NCBI RefSeq assembly: GCF_000429685.1
Contig: NZ_KE386940.1
Span: forward strand, 136,113 to 200,112
Origin: Salibacterium aidingense DSM 18341
GTDB lineage: Bacteria; Bacillota; Bacilli; Bacillales; Marinococcaceae
DNA: 64,000 nucleotides
Direction of reading: 5' to 3'
Positions 40,958 to 50,052 of the stretch are shown here, one piece after another. Every line of letters starts with the position of its first letter. Position 1 is the first letter of the stretch. The notes under the pieces were generated by a model. The model searched no databases and was not told where the DNA came from. It worked only from the letters and a program-made list of their open reading frames with translations. The translations under genes and the position numbers were made by a program.

Positions 40958-41983
40958 ATGAAAGTACTAGCATGGAATGGACCTAAACAAATGAACTTGG
41001 AAGAACGAAGCATTCCGGAACCAAATGAAAATGAAGTATTGATAAAAGTGGATGTGGCCGGTATCTGCGGTTCTGAAATTGAAGGATTTCTCGGACACAA
41101 CAGCTTGAGAGTGCCTCCGCTTATCATGGGGCACGAATTCTGCGGGTACGTAGAAAAAACGGGGGAAACAGCGGAGCATGTGCCAAAAGGCGCGAAAGTG
41201 GTTGTTAATCCGTTGATTCACTGCGGGCGTTGTGAGAAGTGCCGAAAAGGGCTGGAGAATTTGTGCGATCACCGGCAGATTGTCGGGATCCACCGCTCCG
41301 GGGCGTTCGCTGATTATGTTGTCGTACCGGAAAGCGCTGTGGTAGAAGTACCGGCTTCGCTGGACTCTTACACAGCTTCTTTATCAGAACCGCTTGCCTG
41401 CTGCTTTAGGGCTGTGCGAAGGGCGCTGGATAAGCATCCGCTCGCCAATGTTTTCATATACGGCGCCGGCACCATTGGTGTATTAAGTGCATTAACGGCC
41501 GAAATTCTCGGAGCAAATCGGATCATCATGGCCGACATAAATGAAGAACGGCTCGCGACAATGAAAAAAGCTGGAATAAATCACACGTTAAATCCGGAAA
41601 AGACAGATGTGAAAGAAGCACTGCCGAAGATAGCGGGAGAGAAAGGAATTGATGTGATTATTGATGCAGCCGGATTTCTGCCAACCAGATCCCAGGCCGC
41701 AGAAGTCATTAATTCCGGGGGCGTCATTATGAATATAGGCCTTGGCATCAACGAAACACCGCTTCCGATCAACGATTTTATTCGTAATGAAGTGACAGTA
41801 CTCGGTTCTTTTTGTTATTCCAGACAGGACTTTTACGATGCTGTGCAGCTGCTTGAGGAAGGAAAAGTCAACCCGGCAGGCTGGTCGGAAGTAAGAAGTC
41901 TTGAGGACGGCCAGCAGGCATTTATGGATTTGATAGAAGGCAGGGTTAAAAACAGCAAAATATTTCTTCAGATTAATAAATAA
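40958..41983 (+). CDS. Zinc-dependent medium-chain dehydrogenase
   Basis: A 341-residue MDR enzyme. The catalytic zinc site has CGSE and GHEF, and a structural zinc site is formed by four cysteines (CGRCEKCRKGLENLC). The coenzyme region is IYGAGTIGVLSA. It oxidises a secondary alcohol of a sugar acid or polyol with NAD+. Between a FAH hydrolase and an aldonate dehydratase it probably oxidises 2-keto-3-deoxy-L-rhamnonate at C4, a step done by an SDR in characterised pathways. ATG at 40958 is preceded by GGAAGGTG; an in-frame ATG at 40943 lacks a site. Confidence 0.82.
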   Translation: MKVLAWNGPKQMNLEERSIPEPNENEVLIKVDVAGICGSEIEGFLGHNSLRVPPLIMGHEFCGYVEKTGETAEHVPKGAKVVVNPLIHCGRCEKCRKGLENLCDHRQIVGIHRSGAFADYVVVPESAVVEVPASLDSYTASLSEPLACCFRAVRRALDKHPLANVFIYGAGTIGVLSALTAEILGANRIIMADINEERLATMKKAGINHTLNPEKTDVKEALPKIAGEKGIDVIIDAAGFLPTRSQAAEVINSGGVIMNIGLGINETPLPINDFIRNEVTVLGSFCYSRQDFYDAVQLLEEGKVNPAGWSEVRSLEDGQQAFMDLIEGRVKNSKIFLQINK

Positions 41984-41998
41984 TGGGAGGCAGAAAGC

Positions 41999-43180
41999 AT
42001 GGGAGTGACAGGACACAAGATAGCAAATATCCGGGCCTATGTTGTAAGCGGAGGCGGCGGGGACTACCACGATCAAGAAGAAGAACATTGGATCGTCAAA
42101 CAGATAGCTACACCGATGAGCATATATCCGGAATATAAACAGACAAGAACCAGTTTTGGTATTAATGCTCTTAAAACGTTAGTCGTCGAAGTAGAAGCGG
42201 ATAACGGGGAAACAGGATTTGGTGTCTCCACCGGCGGCTGGCCGGCGGCCTGGATTGTCATGAACCACTTGGATCGGTTCATCGAAGGCCAGCCGGTGGA
42301 AAACATCGAAAAAATGTGGGACCAGATGTACAAAGGCTCTCTCTTTTACGGCAGGAAAGGGCTTGTTATGAATGCGATTTCAGCTGTGGATCTGGCGTTG
42401 TGGGATCTGCTCGGAAAGCTGAGGGATGAACCAGTGTATGCCATGATCGGAGGAAAAGTCCGGGAAGAGCAGCCATGTTATGCGACCGGCCCCAGACCGG
42501 ATCTGGCCAAAGACATGGGTTTTATCGGCGGAAAAATGCCTTTAACATACGGTCCGGATGATGGGGAACCCGGTTTGAGGAAGAATATAAAAAGGGCGGA
42601 AGAGATGAGAAACCATGTTGGAGATGATTTCTGGCTGATGTGGGACTGCTGGATGGCCCTGGACCTCTCATACGCACAGAAGCTGATGCAAAAGTCAGCT
42701 GAACTGGAATTTAAATGGGTGGAAGAATGCTTTAATCCTGACGATTACTGGGCGTACCGGGACCTGAAAAAACGAGCTCCAAACAATATATTAGTGACAG
42801 GAGGAGAACATGAAGCGACACGGTACGGTTTCCGGATGCTGCTCGAATTCTGTGACATCGATATCCTGCAGGCCGATGTCGGCTGGTGCGGCGGTTTAAC
42901 GGAACTTATTAAAATCGGAAACCTGGCGGAAAGTTACGGGAAATACGTTATTCCACACGGAAGCGGAATTTACAGCTATCATTATGTCATGACCAAAACG
43001 AACAGCCCATTTGCCGAATATCTCATGATGAGTCCAAAAGCAGATAAAGTCGTGCCGCAATTCTATCCATTGCTTGAAGGTGAAATTCTCCCGGAAAACG
43101 GAAAAGTAAAAATGAACGATAAGCCGGGATTTGGAGTAGAACTAAACCGAGATCATTTAGCAGCTGTGCAGAAAGACTAG
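41999..43180 (+). CDS. rhmD: L-rhamnonate dehydratase
   Basis: The 393 residues match the RhmD group of the enolase superfamily throughout: GGGGDYHDQ, IATPMSIYPEY, SFGINALKTLVVEVEA, YGRKGLVMNAISAVDLALWD and GFIGGKMPL. Magnesium ligands D216, E242 and E270 and the catalytic histidine H320 (IPHGSG) are present. It dehydrates L-rhamnonate to 2-keto-3-deoxy-L-rhamnonate. AGGAGG-like GGGAGG precedes the ATG. The enzyme may also accept L-lyxonate or L-mannonate, as known for the family. Confidence 0.9.
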   Translation: MGVTGHKIANIRAYVVSGGGGDYHDQEEEHWIVKQIATPMSIYPEYKQTRTSFGINALKTLVVEVEADNGETGFGVSTGGWPAAWIVMNHLDRFIEGQPVENIEKMWDQMYKGSLFYGRKGLVMNAISAVDLALWDLLGKLRDEPVYAMIGGKVREEQPCYATGPRPDLAKDMGFIGGKMPLTYGPDDGEPGLRKNIKRAEEMRNHVGDDFWLMWDCWMALDLSYAQKLMQKSAELEFKWVEECFNPDDYWAYRDLKKRAPNNILVTGGEHEATRYGFRMLLEFCDIDILQADVGWCGGLTELIKIGNLAESYGKYVIPHGSGIYSYHYVMTKTNSPFAEYLMMSPKADKVVPQFYPLLEGEILPENGKVKMNDKPGFGVELNRDHLAAVQKD

Positions 43181-43189
43181 TCGATTGGA

Positions 43190-43203
43190 TGTAAGCGTTA
43201 ACA
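43190..43203. promoter_or_regulatory. Perfect cre site (CcpA) before the TRAP genes
   Basis: TGTAAGCGTTAACA fits the catabolite-responsive consensus TGWAANCGNTNWCA at every position. It lies between rhmD and the transporter genes, where CcpA binding could block readthrough or an internal promoter when preferred sugars are present. Confidence 0.75.
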
Positions 43204-43219
43204 AAAAGGGGAGAAGAAA

Positions 43220-44311
43220 ATGAAAAAAGGAATGGTATTTTTCTTATTATCATTGTTTATTATGGCGTTGGCAGCATGTGGTTCACTGACCGAAGAATCG
43301 GGGGAAAACGGGGATTCGGAGCAATCGTCGGGCGAAACAAAGGAAGAAACAGACAGTGCTGAAGCGGATGAAGAAACCAGTGAAGCTGAAGGAAGCAGCA
43401 AAGAAGCAGAAACAACCATTCGTCTCGGCTCTCATTTGCCGCCATCCCATTCTGTAATCGCAGTAACTGAAGAATTTAAAGACATTGTTGAATCAGAATC
43501 GGACGGCCGTATCGCCGTTGAAATTCATCCTTCAGGGGAATTAGGGGGACAAAGTGAATTGATACAGTCCCTTCAAGTAGGTTCACTGGAAATGACCATT
43601 AATGATGCAGGGGTTTTGTCCAATTTTGCTCCTAAAGTAGGGGTTCTCGATATGCCATATACGTTCAGCAGTTATGAGCATGTTCATAATGTACTGGATA
43701 GTTCTGTCGCAGAAACACTGGAAGCAGAATTGGCAGAGGCAGATATTAAGTCCATCGGCTGGGTCGATTCGGCATTCCGGGATTTGTTGATTAATGAAGA
43801 AATCAGCGGCATTGAAGATGTAGATGGCATGAGCCTTCGTGTGCCTGATGCCCCGCAGTATTCCCGTACGGTAGAATCCTGGGGAGCATCAGCTACCTCT
43901 ATTCCATGGGGGGACCTTTATAATTCCCTGGAAACCGGCGTAGCAGATGGATTTGAAGGATCAGCGGAAAGCATTTATTCAGACGGTCTGCATGAAGTAG
44001 TAGAATACCGCGTTCCAACGGAGCATATATTTACGGTTTTATCGCTCAACATCAGCCAGCAGTTCTTTAATGAATTACCCGCAGAAGATCAAACACTGAT
44101 AGAAGAAGCCGGGCGTGAAGCCGCATTATTCGGACGCGAACTCGCTATGGAACGGGATGAAGAATATAAAGGGCAGTTAGAAGAGGAAGGTCTGCAGACA
44201 TTGGAAGTGGATAAAAAACCATTCCAGGAGGCAGCAATGGAATTTGTAAACAGTTATGCAGAGGAAGAGGGACTGACGGATCTGCTGGAACAAATCAACG
44301 AGCTTGAATAA
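43220..44311 (+). CDS. dctP: TRAP transporter substrate-binding lipoprotein (DctP)
   Basis: The first 20 residues are a lipoprotein signal ending in the lipobox LAAC, with C20 as the lipidation site. A very acidic linker (residues 24-65, mostly E, D, S) follows, then a DctP domain (IRLGSHLPPSHS, GGQSELIQSLQVGSLEM, DVDGMSLRVPDAPQYSRT). It binds the organic acid outside the cell and hands it to the membrane subunits encoded next. The acidic linker suits a salt-adapted organism. The operon context suggests L-rhamnonate or a similar sugar acid. Confidence 0.9.
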   Translation: MKKGMVFFLLSLFIMALAACGSLTEESGENGDSEQSSGETKEETDSAEADEETSEAEGSSKEAETTIRLGSHLPPSHSVIAVTEEFKDIVESESDGRIAVEIHPSGELGGQSELIQSLQVGSLEMTINDAGVLSNFAPKVGVLDMPYTFSSYEHVHNVLDSSVAETLEAELAEADIKSIGWVDSAFRDLLINEEISGIEDVDGMSLRVPDAPQYSRTVESWGASATSIPWGDLYNSLETGVADGFEGSAESIYSDGLHEVVEYRVPTEHIFTVLSLNISQQFFNELPAEDQTLIEEAGREAALFGRELAMERDEEYKGQLEEEGLQTLEVDKKPFQEAAMEFVNSYAEEEGLTDLLEQINELE

Positions 44312-44371
44312 TGGCAGTCGGAGCCAGCTTTCATGCTGGCTCTCCTTTCAAGAGGAAGGAGTGAAAAAGTA

Positions 44372-44836
44372 TTGGAGAAGATGTTCAATAAGGGTGTCAG
44401 AATCGTATTAGTTTCATTATTCAGTACTGTGACTCTATTAGCAGTGCTCCAAATTTTTTCCCGCTTTTTTGGTTTTCCAATGAGCTGGCCGAACGAAGCG
44501 ATGAGATTCTTATTTATATGGTTTGTCATGCTGGGATCGGGGTATGCTTTACGCGAAAAAAAGCATATTGTGGTCGATTTTATCGGAGGCGCTCTCTCCG
44601 TAAATACAATGAAAGTCATTGATTTAATCATGCATGTCATCATTTTGGCCTTTGTGTTAGTATTAATCATTTATGGGTTCCAGGTCGTCGAAGTAACCAG
44701 CCTGCAGACGTCATCGGTACTTCGGATTTCCATGGGATATGTTTTTCTTTCGATTCCAGTTGGCGGATTGCTTATGTTTTTATATACATTGTTAAATATT
44801 GTGGACTTGGTGCAAGGGAAGGAGGTTCGTTCATGA
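44372..44836 (+). CDS. dctQ: TRAP transporter small permease (DctQ)
   Basis: About 154 residues with four membrane helices and the DctQ features WPNEAMRFLFIWFVMLGSGYALREKKH. It joins the large subunit in a sodium-coupled transporter. TTG at 44372 is the most likely start, 10 bases after GAAGGAG; an ATG at 44381 is further away. It overlaps the large subunit gene by four bases (ATGA). Confidence 0.85.
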   Translation: MEKMFNKGVRIVLVSLFSTVTLLAVLQIFSRFFGFPMSWPNEAMRFLFIWFVMLGSGYALREKKHIVVDFIGGALSVNTMKVIDLIMHVIILAFVLVLIIYGFQVVEVTSLQTSSVLRISMGYVFLSIPVGGLLMFLYTLLNIVDLVQGKEVRS

Positions 44837-46110
44837 CATTGTTTCTCATGTTTGGCATCCTGTTTGTGCTGCTTGTACTGCGTATGCCCGTTGCATTTGC
44901 AATTGGTGTCTCTTCCATAGCAACACTTTTTCTCACCACAGATGTCACGCTTGCCCAGGTGATGCCGAGGATCGTTAATACATTGAACAGCTTCACTTTC
45001 CTTGCGATTCCATTTTTTATGCTGGCCGGCTCGATTATGGAACACGGCGGGATCTCCACGAGGCTCGTACGATTCGCTAACAGTCTGCTCGGTCACATTA
45101 AAGGTGGACTCGGCCATGCCACAATATTCACGAGTACCACATTTGCAGGAATTTCCGGATCTGCTTCAGCGGATACTTCCGCTGTCGGATCTGTAATGAT
45201 TCCTTCAATGGTAAGCCGTGGTTATCCGAGAGGATATGCTGCTGCATTAACAGCCTGTGCCGGAGCGATAGGTCCCATTATACCGCCAAGTATTATCATG
45301 ATTATTTATGGGTCCTTGACCGGTTTGTCCATTTCTAAACTCTTCCTGGCAGGTGCTCTCCCAGGTCTTGTAATGGCAGCAGGTCTGCTGGTTATTAATT
45401 ATATTGGCGCGGTTAGACATCATCTTCCTTATGAAAAGAGGGCGTCCTTAAAAGAAGTTTGGCAGAGTTTTTTAAGTGCCTTTTGGGCGCTGCTTGCTCC
45501 GGTTATTATTCTTGGCGGTATTTTGTTTGGTATTTTCACGGCAACAGAAGCCAGTGTAGTAGCCGTGGTTTATTCCTTGATTGTCAGCATTTTTATTTAT
45601 AAGGAACTGAAAATAAAAGATTTATATAAAGTGTTGATTCAATCGACCCACACGAGTGTGATGGTACTATTTATCGCGGCGACGGCATCCATCTTTGGAT
45701 GGATCCTTGCGAATGAACAAATTCCTCTTCAGATTTCCACCTGGTTAAGTGATTTTACAGGGAACCCTTATCTCCTCATGTTATTGATAGTCATCATGTT
45801 GCTTGTTATTGGATGTGTAATTGAAACCATTGCGGCTACTATCATTTTCATCCCTGTATTGTCCGTTATTGCAGAGACGGCAGGTTATGACCCCTTTCAC
45901 TTCGCCACCGTCGTTGCTATATGTTTGATTGTAGGCGGTGTGACCCCGCCTGTAGGGGTTCTGCTTTTCATCACGAATGGCATTGCAGAAGCAAATTTTA
46001 AAGATACCTTAAGGTACCTGTGGCCCTTTTTTACATTGATTGTTATTGTCATATTGTTTGTGGCTTATGCTCCAAATGTATCGACGTTTTTACCCAGCCT
46101 GCTTCATTAA
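44833..46110 (+). CDS. dctM: TRAP transporter large permease (DctM)
   Basis: The 425 residues form a DctM protein with about twelve membrane segments and the motifs FAIGVSS, FTFLAIPFFMLAGSIM, SGSASADTSAVGSVMIPSM and GGVTPPVGVLLF. It is the sodium-driven transport channel. It is the last gene of the operon, closed by the terminator at 46122. Confidence 0.92.
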   Translation: MTLFLMFGILFVLLVLRMPVAFAIGVSSIATLFLTTDVTLAQVMPRIVNTLNSFTFLAIPFFMLAGSIMEHGGISTRLVRFANSLLGHIKGGLGHATIFTSTTFAGISGSASADTSAVGSVMIPSMVSRGYPRGYAAALTACAGAIGPIIPPSIIMIIYGSLTGLSISKLFLAGALPGLVMAAGLLVINYIGAVRHHLPYEKRASLKEVWQSFLSAFWALLAPVIILGGILFGIFTATEASVVAVVYSLIVSIFIYKELKIKDLYKVLIQSTHTSVMVLFIAATASIFGWILANEQIPLQISTWLSDFTGNPYLLMLLIVIMLLVIGCVIETIAATIIFIPVLSVIAETAGYDPFHFATVVAICLIVGGVTPPVGVLLFITNGIAEANFKDTLRYLWPFFTLIVIVILFVAYAPNVSTFLPSLLH

Positions 46111-46121
46111 TCGATTTTTAT

Positions 46122-46161
46122 CTTTGTTCATTCACATCATGGTGAATGGGCAAAGATTTTT
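46122..46161 (+). terminator. Terminator of the rhamnonate/TRAP operon
   Basis: CTTTG-tt-CATTCAC pairs with GTGAATG-gg-CAAAG, followed by ATTTTTA. Confidence 0.72.
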
Positions 46162-46162
46162 A

Positions 46163-47716
46163 CTAGGTATGAAAAGAGACCTGATTTTTACCGTGTCTTT
46201 TCGAGTAATACAGCACCGCATCGGCCTCTCTGTACATCCGTTCTATAGAGGCAGAACCGGCAGTGTCAGAACTGATTCCTAAGCTGACAGTAACCGTTAT
46301 AGATAGCTTATCACTTATGGAGATGGGAGAACCCGCGATCTCCCGGCAAACATATTCTCCGTAGGAACGGGTGTCCTCCCGGGCTGTTCCGGTTAATAAT
46401 AAAGCGAATTCTTCCCCTCCAAGCCGGGCGGCGATGCGATACGGAATATCCATCTGCTGCAGCATTTTACTGAAGCGTATCAGTACTTCATCCCCGATAT
46501 GATGTCCGTATGTATCATTAATTTTTTTAAAATCATCAATATCCAACAGAATGAAGGAAATTTCTGAATCCCTATCGCCTTCCTTTACCTTCTCCGCTTG
46601 TTCAAAAAAATACTGCCGGTTGGGGAGACGGGTGAGCGGATCCGTAACTGCCTGTTCCCATAACAAGTTTTTTGCTGTCTTATCAGCGGTAATGTCCGTA
46701 ACCATGATAAGAAAGCCAGTCGTTTGACCGTTTCTTCCTGCTATTGGAAACATGGAAACATCAAAATAAGTTTCTTCTTCTTTCGTAACAAGATGTATTT
46801 CCAATTGCCCCTTTTGTTTTGCTGCGATAAATGTCTGCACTTCAGGAAGGGGATTCAACAGGGAATATAGATTGGTGCCAGTCTGCAGAGTCCCAGACAC
46901 GCCGGCACGGTTTTGCAGCCATTCTCGTGCGTGAAAGTTCATTTCAATGATGGTGTCTTCTTTATCAATAAGTACAATCCCGTCTTTTAAATTTTCAATA
47001 ATTGTATCCTTGGCAACCGGCCATAAGGAAAGCAGCCTGAATTTCATTAAACCCAAAAATAGCAGAAGGCTGGAGGGAATAAAGGATACAGCGGTGGAGC
47101 TCCATATCCCAACTGGCAGGAACGGGCGGATAACAGCGAAAAACACAGGCAGAGCGAGACCGATTAACAGCAGCAGATAAGGAGTCTTATTGTAAGTGGA
47201 CGTATTTCGAAAGTTCAAGGCAAAAATAGTAAAAGCAGCAAAATTCAAGGCATTATTGTAAATGATGAAGGCCAGGCTTAAGCCGGTTATTTCGACGGTC
47301 GTGAGTTCCACATTGCCGGTGGATGCGGTCTGAACTCCGTTTCTCATCCAATGATGGTAACCATCGGTATAAATGAAAAGGATGTATAATATATTAGGCA
47401 GTGCAAGCAGTATCATTCGTTTCAATGTGAGAAAGGAGCGTTTTCCCAAGTAATCCAGGACAAAAGCTAAAATAAAGACGGGGAAAGAAAAAAGTGGTAT
47501 TTGTTGGATGTTCCGCCAAACCAGTTTTGTATGTAAATCGGTAGATAGAATCTCACCTAAAGACGCAAGAGACATGATTGCGCACATAAACATCGTCATA
47601 ATGAAGTATTTTGTTCCGGGAGTATAACGGTAACGGAAAGCGGTGAAAGCAAGGATAAGAGTTGTCAAAAAAGAAAACACAATGGCGGTGACAAATTCAT
47701 CAAGCGCTGGCATCAT
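46163..47716 (-). CDS. Membrane diguanylate cyclase: 7TM-PAS-GGDEF
   Basis: Residues 1-215 hold seven membrane helices of the histidine-kinase 7TM sensor type. Residues 225-340 are a PAS domain (NLKDGIVLIDKEDTIIEMN). Residues 350-515 are a GGDEF domain with an intact active site ARLGGEEFALL, so it should make cyclic di-GMP. The inhibitory RxxD motif that usually precedes the active site is absent (IPYRIAA stands there), so product feedback may be lost. It is a single gene, convergent with the TRAP operon. Confidence 0.87.
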   Translation of the reverse strand: MMPALDEFVTAIVFSFLTTLILAFTAFRYRYTPGTKYFIMTMFMCAIMSLASLGEILSTDLHTKLVWRNIQQIPLFSFPVFILAFVLDYLGKRSFLTLKRMILLALPNILYILFIYTDGYHHWMRNGVQTASTGNVELTTVEITGLSLAFIIYNNALNFAAFTIFALNFRNTSTYNKTPYLLLLIGLALPVFFAVIRPFLPVGIWSSTAVSFIPSSLLLFLGLMKFRLLSLWPVAKDTIIENLKDGIVLIDKEDTIIEMNFHAREWLQNRAGVSGTLQTGTNLYSLLNPLPEVQTFIAAKQKGQLEIHLVTKEEETYFDVSMFPIAGRNGQTTGFLIMVTDITADKTAKNLLWEQAVTDPLTRLPNRQYFFEQAEKVKEGDRDSEISFILLDIDDFKKINDTYGHHIGDEVLIRFSKMLQQMDIPYRIAARLGGEEFALLLTGTAREDTRSYGEYVCREIAGSPISISDKLSITVTVSLGISSDTAGSASIERMYREADAVLYYSKRHGKNQVSFHT

Positions 47717-47811
47717 AAAAAACCCCTCTTATCTTCAACCTATTACATTTATTATACTTTAATTTTCATAGATTTGAAGCAGAAAAATAAGAAGGAAGTG
47801 CCGGGCAGGGG

Positions 47812-47839
47812 TTGATTTTACAGCGATCTTCGTTATAAT
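47812..47839 (+). promoter_or_regulatory. SigA promoter of the nitroreductase gene
   Basis: TTGATT (47812-47817) is followed after 16 bases by a perfect TATAAT (47834-47839). Confidence 0.7.
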
Positions 47840-47844
47840 TTATT

Positions 47845-47859
47845 TGATAACGATTATCA
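47845..47859. promoter_or_regulatory. Fur-type box
   Basis: TGATAACGATTATCA is a 7-1-7 inverted repeat differing from the Bacillus Fur/PerR/Zur-type core TGATAATNATTATCA at one base. It lies just downstream of the -10 of the nitroreductase promoter, where a bound repressor would block transcription. Confidence 0.65.
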
Positions 47860-47883
47860 ATATCGATATAGAGAGGAGAATTT

Positions 47884-48450
47884 ATGATGTCCTCTGTGGT
47901 GAATAAATCTCAACTGGCCAAGTTAATTAGGGAAAGGCGTTCGTTAAAAAAGAACTATAAACCAGATCCAGTGCCGAAAGAGCTTGTTTTTGAATTGTTG
48001 AATGATGCAGTATGGGCTCCGAATCACGGGAACAGAGAACCGTGGCGATTTGTGTTTATCCCGGCTGAAACCAAAGAGGCGTTTATTGAACAGCTGCTGA
48101 CTGTTTTCCCAAAAGACCAGCAGGAGAACCGGCGGCAATATTTCCGCCAGCCCGCAGCCATATTGGTTGTTATTATGGCAAACGATCCCCGGCAGAAACA
48201 ATGGGAAGAGAATTTCGGAGCAGTTAGCTCGATGATCCAGAATTTTCAACTGCTTGCCTGGGAACGGCAGCTCGGAGTGGTCTGGAAAACAAATCCCCAT
48301 ATTTACGAGCCAAAAACCAGGGAAATCCTTGGTGTGGAAGCCGGTGAAAAAATAGCAGGTTTTCTGCATATGGGCTTTTTTGATTCTGATCACATTCCTA
48401 AAACGAAAGAACGTACCCCCGTGGAAGAAAAAATGACGATTTACGAATAA
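47884..48450 (+). CDS. Nitroreductase family protein
   Basis: The 188-residue protein has the FMN-binding start RERRSLKKNYKPDPVP, the WAPNHGNREPWRFVF motif and a short C-terminal half, like the YdjA/YfhC branch of nitroreductases. Such enzymes are FMN dimers reducing quinones or nitro compounds with NAD(P)H. Two adjacent ATG codons follow GAGAGGAG. A Fur-type box at the promoter suggests control by iron (or by PerR or Zur), perhaps linked to iron release or redox stress. Confidence 0.83.
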   Translation: MMSSVVNKSQLAKLIRERRSLKKNYKPDPVPKELVFELLNDAVWAPNHGNREPWRFVFIPAETKEAFIEQLLTVFPKDQQENRRQYFRQPAAILVVIMANDPRQKQWEENFGAVSSMIQNFQLLAWERQLGVVWKTNPHIYEPKTREILGVEAGEKIAGFLHMGFFDSDHIPKTKERTPVEEKMTIYE

Positions 48451-48500
48451 TTATTTATTACAATATAGAATAAGTATATAACTTTCATTTATTTTACTAA

Positions 48501-48514
48501 TGTAAGCGCTTGTA
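48501..48514. promoter_or_regulatory. Probable cre site before the AtoE-type gene
   Basis: TGTAAGCGCTTGTA has the AAGCGCTT core of cre sites and fits the consensus in 12 of 14 positions. It would allow CcpA control of the fatty-acid transporter. Confidence 0.5.
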
Positions 48515-48568
48515 GTAGGGTTGACTTTGACTCTGATTTTTAAGATTCAGTCAAAGGAGATGAGAATA

Positions 48569-49885
48569 TTGAAAGCGCTCACCAATGCTTCGACGAAGCT
48601 CGTACAACGGTATCTCCCGGATCCGTTTTTATTTGTTGTTATATTAACCATGGCTGTGTTTCTACTGGGGCTGTTGATTACTTCGAGCGGTCCGCTGGAT
48701 ATGGTGGTCTACTGGGGAGAAGGCTTTTGGGATCTGCTTGAATTTGCGATGCAGATGGTTTTGATTTTGGTGACTGGTTATGTGCTGGCAAGCAGCCCGT
48801 TTTTTAAAAAACAGCTGCAGAAATTAGCGTCTCTAGCGAATTCTCCCGGCCAGGCTATTGTGATCGTGACACTGGCGGCGCTGGTGGCAAGCTGGATTAA
48901 CTGGGGATTCGGCCTGGTCATAGGTGCTCTGTTTGCCAAGGAGCTGGCGAAAAAAGTAACGAGTGTGGATTACCGGCTGTTGATCGCGAGTGCCTACAGC
49001 GGATTTGTCGTCTGGCATGGCGGGCTGGCAGGATCGATTCCACTGACAGTGGCGACGGAAGGGCATTTTTCTGAAGATATTATCGGGATTATTCCTACAG
49101 GAGAAACAATTTTTGCTCCGTTTAATATAGCGATTGTAATTGCACTGTTTATAGCTGTTCCTTTATTGAACCGTGCGATGATGAATCAGAAAGAAGCGGT
49201 TACTGTAGATCCGGAATTGCTGGAAGAGGATCCTGGACCGGAAGAAAAGCCCCGCGCAGAAAAAACTCCCGCGGAAAAAATGGAAAGCAGCGTTTTTTTG
49301 TCTTGGCTCACAGGCGGATTAGGTCTTATTTTTATTGTTTATTATTTAAGCACCAATGGCTTTGATTTAAATCTTAATATCGTCAATTTTCTCTTTTTGA
49401 TGCTTGGGATTTTATGTCACGGCACACCGAAGAATTTTCTCGCCAGTGTAGCCGGGGCGGTAAAAAACGCTGGCGGGATAATTATTCAATTTCCATTTTA
49501 CGCTGGTATTATGGGTATGATGGTAACTTCTGGACTGGCCGTGCAATTTTCGGAATGGTTTATTTCGATATCCACTGAGGTCACCTATCCGTTATTTGCC
49601 TTTCTCAGCGCCGGTATTGTTAATTTCTTTGTTCCTTCAGGCGGCGGCCAGTGGGCGGTTCAGGCCCCGATCATGCTGGCAGCGGGAGAAGAACTGGGAG
49701 TGGATGCAGCGAAAACAGCAATGGCTGTGGCCTGGGGAGATGCCTGGACAAACATGATTCAGCCGTTCTGGGCACTGCCGGCATTGGCCATCGCCGGATT
49801 AAACGCCCGTGATATTATGGGATTTTGTTTATGGGTCCTTGTATTAAGCGGAGTTATAATTGGACTTGGCCTTATTCTACTATAA
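48569..49885 (+). CDS. Short-chain fatty acid transporter, AtoE family
   Basis: About 438 residues with around twelve membrane helices. Family motifs include QRYLPDPFLFVVILT, SWINWGFGLVIGALFAKE, FVVWHGGLAGSIPL, FFVPSGGGQWAVQAP and AWGDAWTNMIQPFWALP, all typical of AtoE. The family takes up acetoacetate and short-chain fatty acids. TTG at 48569 is the likely start, 9 bases after AAAGGAG; upstream in-frame codons lack a site. It is a single gene between a cre-like site and a terminator. Confidence 0.88.
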   Translation: MKALTNASTKLVQRYLPDPFLFVVILTMAVFLLGLLITSSGPLDMVVYWGEGFWDLLEFAMQMVLILVTGYVLASSPFFKKQLQKLASLANSPGQAIVIVTLAALVASWINWGFGLVIGALFAKELAKKVTSVDYRLLIASAYSGFVVWHGGLAGSIPLTVATEGHFSEDIIGIIPTGETIFAPFNIAIVIALFIAVPLLNRAMMNQKEAVTVDPELLEEDPGPEEKPRAEKTPAEKMESSVFLSWLTGGLGLIFIVYYLSTNGFDLNLNIVNFLFLMLGILCHGTPKNFLASVAGAVKNAGGIIIQFPFYAGIMGMMVTSGLAVQFSEWFISISTEVTYPLFAFLSAGIVNFFVPSGGGQWAVQAPIMLAAGEELGVDAAKTAMAVAWGDAWTNMIQPFWALPALAIAGLNARDIMGFCLWVLVLSGVIIGLGLILL

Positions 49886-49896
49886 TAATTACTGGA

Positions 49897-49925
49897 GGAG
49901 TGTCCGCCATGGGCACTCCGTTTTT
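49897..49925 (+). terminator. Terminator of the AtoE-type gene
   Basis: GGAGTGTCC pairs with GGGCACTCC (one G-U pair), followed by GTTTTT. Confidence 0.8.
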
Positions 49926-50052
49926 ATTTGCTGCTGCGGGAAGACGGCAGACTAACTTTGATAGCAACCAGCTCCGATTTTCAAGGCGGTTTTCAAGGAA
50001 AATAGCATGAAAAGTAGAAGTAGTAAGACGGAAAACTTGGAAAGGAGCAGCG

